Source: Siphonodentalium dalli (taxonomy: Eukaryota; Mollusca; Scaphopoda; Gadilida; Siphonodentaliidae). Taken from it: DNA of 64,000 nucleotides. The position numbers were made by a program, and so were the translations under genes. The stretch is from the NCBI GenBank assembly GCA_032622095.1, contig CP136061.1, positions 249,437,582 through 249,501,581 of the forward strand, given 5' to 3'. Shown here piece after piece: positions 58,713 to 64,000 of this stretch; the stretch's first letter is position 1, and every line of letters begins with the position of its first letter. The notes below the pieces were generated by a model that was not told the origin of the DNA, did not search any database, and saw nothing but the letters and a program-made list of their open reading frames with translations.

Positions 58713-58997
58713 ACCCCAATGTTCCATAAATACGCGACCTCGTCACATCTATATATACTGTATATATATAACAACGTAGTCAAGTGTAACGAGAATTACC
58801 CTTCGAAATGACCAAATTGTAGGTTGTTTTTGTCTCAAAACTGACATAAATATGCCAAAAAATGAAATGTCGACCGGCAACAATAAATACAACAATATAC
58901 ATTGTGTGTTCTGAGATGTGTGTATGTTATATCAACTCGTTAGAGGTATGATTTTTTTTTTATCAAAGGCCGATATCTAAACCATAGGCTATATTAA

Positions 58998-61189
58998 CAC
59001 TGGGGCTCAACGATTCCTCGAGGATCGGATCTAACAGATTTTTACTCCTGCCCCAATTTGATCGGCTCCGACCCCATTCCGACTTTTAAATTTTTAAAGT
59101 TTTTAACCCGCAAAAGAAGAAGAAAATGACAGAAAGGTGAGTTATAACGTGTATACTTCAATGTATCTTGGTTCAGGATATGACACACCGACACAATCAA
59201 TGACAATGACCCGAAACAAAGGTGTAAATGGTTGGTTGAATTCATACTCGGGCACGTACTTTTTTTGTATGCATTTCCCATTGATAATTTAACGTGCATC
59301 TCCCGACTTGTTATTAACCTTTGTATATGTAAAATCGCACAGAATGGGGTCTGAATGAATTTAGTGTTTATCACATATCAAAATAAGCCCATAATTTTAG
59401 TTATTGATCCAGTAATTACGATGTATAAGAAATATAACGAAAAATACTCCGACTCATCGGTGAGTTGGTGGTTCGGGTCAGGATCTAACAGGTTTCAAAT
59501 ACTCCGACCCTTACATGATCACCAGATACGTTCGCACTATGTTTACGACCCCAATGCCACAGTGTAGTATAATTATGACTAAAGGCAATAGCATACGTGA
59601 TCTTATATAACCTGTTGTCAAAATTCTCGGGAAAATGTGTGCATATATATATAGGCCTACATACCAATTGATATGTCATGAACATAAATATAGAAGTCAA
59701 TTTTGGGGGTCCAACAAAAGCAATGACCAATTTTAATTAAAATTCTACACAACACGCATATGCCTGTATTTACTATATAATGTTACATGTAAACTGAATT
59801 ATTTATAAATTTATACTTTCAGAATATATCCAGGCATTACGGGATCTCTAATAACTTTCGATGATTCCTTGCTCTTGTTGGACTTGTCCATGTCATTGGA
59901 TGCGGTTGAACGTGAAGAAATTGAGACTGACATTTCTTCAAACCCGGTCCCGATTGCTGCCTCTACCCCAGTTACCAAACAAAGTGGAATACACCAGTGT
60001 GGAATTTGTACCTATTCCACAAAATATAAGTCTAACTACACACGCCATTTAAAGCGTCACGAAGAACCATCCGAATCAGTGTGTGTATCAGGAGATTCTG
60101 AAGCGTCCGTAAAGTTGTGCCACATATGTTCCCGCACATTCAATACAACCAACGGCTTGCGACTGCGTGTCCAGACGAAGCACGAGCCGGCAACCACACA
60201 GCAGTATAAGTGCAATCAATGCGGAATGGCGATGTACGGGAAGCATGATTTGGAGTCGCACCTAAATACACACGCCGGTCTTAAACCATACGAATGTGAC
60301 ATCTGTCTATATTATTAGGTAAATGCAGTCTTATTTGGGCATGTCTACTACCCAACAGAAGATAGGCAAGTCTTCGTTAATCACCACCTATGACAGCATG
60401 AATGGCACGCATATGTACAATGGTATCATTAGATATCCTTAGATTATGTGGTTAATAGGCCAGCCACAAAAATGTCAGATCTTCCAAGTTATGAACACAC
60501 TATCTTAAAGATAAATGTGATCAAAAACACAATTTATAGTGTCAGGTATTCTAGCGACCAGAAAATGGATTATTTTAAATGAAAACGGCAAGAATCTGAC
60601 ACCCATGACCAATGAGACATTTCAACAATTTCCAGAAAAAGAATTGACTAATACATGTGTGTTAGAGTCGGAGCCGATCAATTTCTACAGATTGGGGTCG
60701 GAATATATCAAAATTAGGGTCGGAGCCGATGTTATAATTTTAAAATTAGTGTTTAAAACAAAAACTCACGACTAATTGAATTCATTTTTGTTTCAATATG
60801 CACTCGAACAGTAATAACACGTTATGCATATGACTTTATTACCATACATATTTATACCCATTCAACAATATGACTTGAACCTCGGTGCTATGTTTTCCCC
60901 ATCGATTTTGACTGATCTCAGCGTAATTAAGGCGCATAAATGGCATAGATATTTGCCAGACGTCATATACAGGTTCTTTGGGTTACTACAATCGAATTTC
61001 ACTAATTATATGCCAGGCCAATAGGCAATATAGTGCTCATACTTACCATTTTCAGAGATTTGTTGTCAATTTTCGTACAAAAGCCGCCATTTTGGCATTA
61101 AAATCTTGTTTGAGTCGGAATCGAAGTCCTGTTAGATCCGATTTTGAACCTGTTAGATCCGATCCTCTAGGAATCGTTGAGCCCCAGTG
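58998..61189. mobile_element. 2.2-kb TIR transposon carrying a zinc-finger exon
   Basis: The terminal repeats of about 40 bp begin CACTGGGGCTCAACGATTCC and differ at one position; ATTAA flanks both ends (58993-58997 and 61190-61194) as a 5-bp target duplication. GATCTAACAG and GTCGGAGCCGAT motifs recur inside both ends (for example 59060, 59480, 60670, 60720 and 61130), like transposase-binding subterminal repeats. No transposase frame was recognised. The CAC ends and a 5-bp duplication would be compatible with Transib-like elements, but this is weak. The only protein-coding part is the zinc-finger exon at 59823-60318. Confidence 0.75.
59823..60318 (+). CDS. C2H2 zinc-finger exon, truncated, inside a transposon
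   Basis: An acceptor TTATACTTTCAG precedes an open frame entered in phase 2 that runs 164 codons to TAG. Three fingers are visible: HQCGICTYS...H...H, KLCHICSRTF...H (with the spacing before its histidine disturbed), and YKCNQCGMAM...H...H. A fourth, YECDICLYY, stops halfway. The TAG is followed directly by GTAAAT, a donor-like site, so the exon seems to end at a former splice site with a stop just before it. The frame has no ATG before the fingers, except one in the MSLDAVE stretch, so this is probably an internal exon of a larger gene. Its place within a TIR element suggests capture by the transposon; a transposon-encoded DNA-binding protein is the alternative. Whether it is expressed is unknown. 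Confidence 0.7.
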
Positions 61190-61194
61190 ATTAA

Positions 61195-61982
61195 GGCATA
61201 TATAATTATCGAAGTCTACTCGCATCCAAAACGATCTACACGATTAATCAAGCATTCGCTGACATGCGTATAGGCCTAATATATATGCATTTCATGACTA
61301 TTTGCACGATCCTTCGCATTGTCCGTCTTCTTACTATTCTTACCGCAAATGTATGTATTATCGTGGGTAGATTAGGTTACCACACATCTTCGGAATGCAG
61401 AACCGGCGATATGTTTATTGTCTAACTCCGAAAAACGACCATTGTAAATTTCAAAATGTTCAGTTTCAGATTCGCAATATTTCCGATGATTTTGTTCAGG
61501 TTCATACAATTTTTGTTCAGGTTTGGACGCATCAAAACGTCACCGAGAAGCGAAATGCCGAGATGGAGTAGCGTTGTTATTGTGTTTTTGTGCGTATTGT
61601 TTAGCATCTGTTCGTAAGAAACACGCACGATAAACAGGGGGTGGGGTCTGAAAAAAATTCCAGACACGTATGCTACTTTTTTGCTACACACCCCCGACCC
61701 CAAATGTTTACCCACCCACCCCCGACCCCAATTTTTTTCCATTTCATAGAGTTTTTTCCAGCCTTGTTTTGACACCCACTCCCTTGTGGAACGCAAAACA
61801 CAAACATACAGAGAAAACCAGGACCAAACCTCCTACATTGAGATTCAGTGAATCAAGTATAATGAACAGCAGGACTGGTCTCTAGCAGTATATTCTTGAC
61901 TGCAGTTGATTTTTAATCGTTTTTGTTAAATATCATATTCCACAGCTCTGCAGTCAATTTATTTTAAAGCTTAGTATATGAA
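61195..61982. other. Intergenic sequence with a C-run element
   Basis: Bases 61635-61790 (GACACGTATGCTAC, CCCACCCACCCCCGACC) belong to the same dispersed type as 31840-32400. No gene is seen. Confidence 0.5.
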
Positions 61983-62105
61983 TAGAGCATGACTTGGAGT
62001 TGACTACGCGAATGTAGTGGTCAGTGGGAAGGGTGTAGTACATGAGCCGAAGGCGAGTGAACTACACCATTCCCACTGGCCACTACATTCGCGAGATATG
62101 CTCTA
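61983..62105. repeat. 123-bp foldback hairpin
   Basis: Outer arms TAGAGCAT and ATGCTCTA, inner arms CGCGAATGTAGTGG and CCACTACATTCGCG, then GTGTAGT/ACTACAC around a GAGCCGAAGGCGAG tip. Confidence 0.9.
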
Positions 62106-63112
62106 TCATTATATTATATCGAAAATTTATAGACAAACTGACGTTCTAATATTTATATACCATCGAACATTTTATTGCTAAACTGAAGTCATTGTATTGT
62201 GTCCAGGTTGCATTCAATTTCCTTCTCGTCACAAAACCTATTAAGCAGCTTTATTGCTATTGTGAATAGCAGCTATGTCTGAGTGGGTAACCGGTCACTG
62301 GCACAGCGTGCATGGTTAATCATAATTAATAGTCACTGTTTAAGTGCCAAAATGTGTGTGGTAGTCCTTTTTAGAGATCTTTTTAGTTTTTGTGTTTTGT
62401 TACTTTGTTATGGAAATTTATAAAGATAGTATGTCTATACACCAGGTAGGTGATATTGCTTTACACCAGATAGGTGATTTTGTTTTACACCAGATAAGTG
62501 ATATTGTTTACACCAGATATGTGATTGTATTATGTCAGATATAGGTTAAATTATTATATGCTACGTGCCACCCAGACTCATTAGACATTACTAAAACATG
62601 TTTATCGCAGATATTGCAATACACTAAAGCACACAGGAGCACCAATGGGAAATCAAAGAAAGTTAATGTTACGATTGATTCCAATTGATGCAGATTGGTC
62701 AGGATTGGTTAGGAATTTAATAACGTTCACAGTTTATCTTGTATGAATTCAGGAATATTGTATGAGTTCAGAAAAGTCAGTATTTCTATTGGACTGCTCA
62801 AGTGTAGCATGTGAGAGTAAAGCATATAATAAAAAACAAACCTACACTTTTAGTAGAAACCTGTATTAACTCATTCATGACTACATGAGATTGTGAATTA
62901 TTACCATTTTCTATCTCTTTTGTCACATATGAGATAATTGTGTTATCCACTCACAAGTGTAGTTACATGTTTTTGTCTTTACACACCAGTGTATACATCG
63001 GTGTTTAATGTACATGTTTGACCAGATTTGGCATTTGAATTTCTTTCTTTAAAGTTATCCTTATTTGATGTTAATTACATAGAATACTGCATAGGCGATT
63101 CAGCTGCATTAA
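62106..63112. other. Intergenic sequence with a 25-bp tandem repeat
   Basis: Four degenerate units of TTTACACCAGATAGGTGAT lie at 62441-62535. Otherwise unassigned. Confidence 0.55.
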
Positions 63113-63530
63113 GAATACTTTCGCTGAATAGGTCATTGTCGCATGTTTTCGAGCAAAAAGTCACCCAGGATCTCTCAAACGGACAAAAAGACACACATGA
63201 TCTCAAAGTCTCACCAAACAACGGGAATTTTGTTTAGTCGTCTGCTATTAATATTGGTCCAATTATCAAGGATGCGGAACTGCGCTGCCAGTCAGACTCA
63301 AAGTCCATTTAAATTTCGTTGATATTTCACTCCGATCACAAACAAATAATTATCATAATATTAATAGCAGACGACTAAACAAAATTCCCGTTGTGTGGTG
63401 AGACTTTGATATCCTGGGTGTCATTTTGCTTGTTTGGGACACCCTGGGTGTCTTTTTGCCCGTTTGAGAGATCATGTGTGTCTTTTTGCTCGAAACCATG
63501 CGACAATGACCTATTCAGCAATACTTTCCC
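63113..63530. mobile_element. Foldback element with tandem-repeat arms
   Basis: Arms 63113-63254 and 63357-63530 are inverted copies ending at CGTCTGCTATTAATATT on the inner side. Each arm has copies of a 30-base unit (CAAAAAGACACMCAGGAT...); the right arm has one more. A 100-base unique loop separates them. The origin is unknown. Confidence 0.8.
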
Positions 63531-64000
63531 TTGTCCTATAGAGACACAAACCAACATCCAATGGCCCTAGCGTGTTTAGTGTTGCTGCTGTTCCTTAGTA
63601 TTGATTTATTAGTGTTACAAACCAGTACAAACTAGTAAAAATCCAATAAAAGGTGTGAAGGTAAACAAATAATTTTGTTATGGAAAAAATAGCTTTGGGC
63701 TTATTTTGACACCCACCACCCCCAGGATACGTGTCGGGGAAAAAAAAATCTGCCCCCCCCCCCCCCCGCGATGAACGGAGAAAACTATATGAAATGTATT
63801 TATGAAGAGAAATAGACCATCTTCAACCTTTCAATTCATCATAAGAAAAAGGCGACAAAATAACTTAAACATGGACAACCTTTGAGTTTCTGGAGATATT
63901 TGAATTTAATATATTAGTCCAGGAGATATTGGTCAACCTCTGTCCCCCCCCCCCCATGAAAAAAAGTGGCCGCAGAGATACCAGACAAGATGGCGTCCAT
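63531..64000. other. Right end of window, homopolymer-rich repeat
   Basis: Runs of A, C and G near 63735-63770 and 63943-63965, with CAGGATACGTGTCGGG, resemble the elements at 31.9-32.4 kb and 61.7 kb. No gene is seen. Confidence 0.5.

Overview
The window reads as nuclear DNA of a marine invertebrate, most likely a lophotrochozoan and plausibly a bivalve mollusc. It is AT-rich, has long introns split by GT-AG signals, and is crowded with short inverted-repeat elements, Helitron-like sequences, minisatellites and foldback hairpins. The protein types seen (a chitin-binding serine protease, a secreted C-type lectin and C2H2 zinc fingers) are ordinary for such an animal. Nothing is bacterial: there are no operons, Shine-Dalgarno sites or CRISPR arrays. 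The species assignment is inference.

The main gene is on the minus strand and covers most of the left three quarters of the window. Six short exons, at 48050-48401, 34894-35068, 27301-27397, 24331-24517, 19707-19837 and 16092-16271, join with perfectly compatible phases (1, 2, 0, 1, 0). They encode a predicted 373-residue secreted protein: a signal peptide, a peritrophin-A/CBM14 chitin-binding domain, a short linker and a complete S1 serine-protease domain. His172, Asp221 and Ser317 and all ten cysteines of the five standard S1 disulfides are present, which argues strongly that the exons form one gene. The specificity pocket has Gly at position 189 and Asn at 226, so trypsin-like specificity is not expected. 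Two exons, the 97-bp exon 3 and the 131-bp exon 5, were found by reading splice signals.

Intron 4 of this gene begins and ends inside minisatellites whose units contain the splice sites themselves. The last exon with its 3' flank exists three times, at 16.1, 11.8 and 5.1 kb, in a near-identical block that fills positions 1-16779. Copy IV, next to unique sequence, looks ancestral. Copies II and III are almost identical, so a recent duplication or an uncollapsed assembly must both be considered.

The introns hold mobile DNA: piggyBac-like TTAA MITEs, a mariner-like TA MITE, a Harbinger-like TAA MITE, a non-LTR reverse-transcriptase remnant (29.3-31.1 kb), a gag-like LTR-retrotransposon remnant (39.1-39.5 kb), and two Helitron-like elements joined head to tail (40702-41994). 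A palindrome of about 66 bp recurs inside at least three unrelated MITE families.

Right of the protease, on the plus strand, are a single-exon secreted C-type lectin-like gene (53316-54137) and, at 58998-61189, a 2.2-kb element with 40-bp terminal inverted repeats and an ATTAA target duplication that carries one C2H2 zinc-finger exon with its splice acceptor. The rest is repeats and sequence I could not assign.
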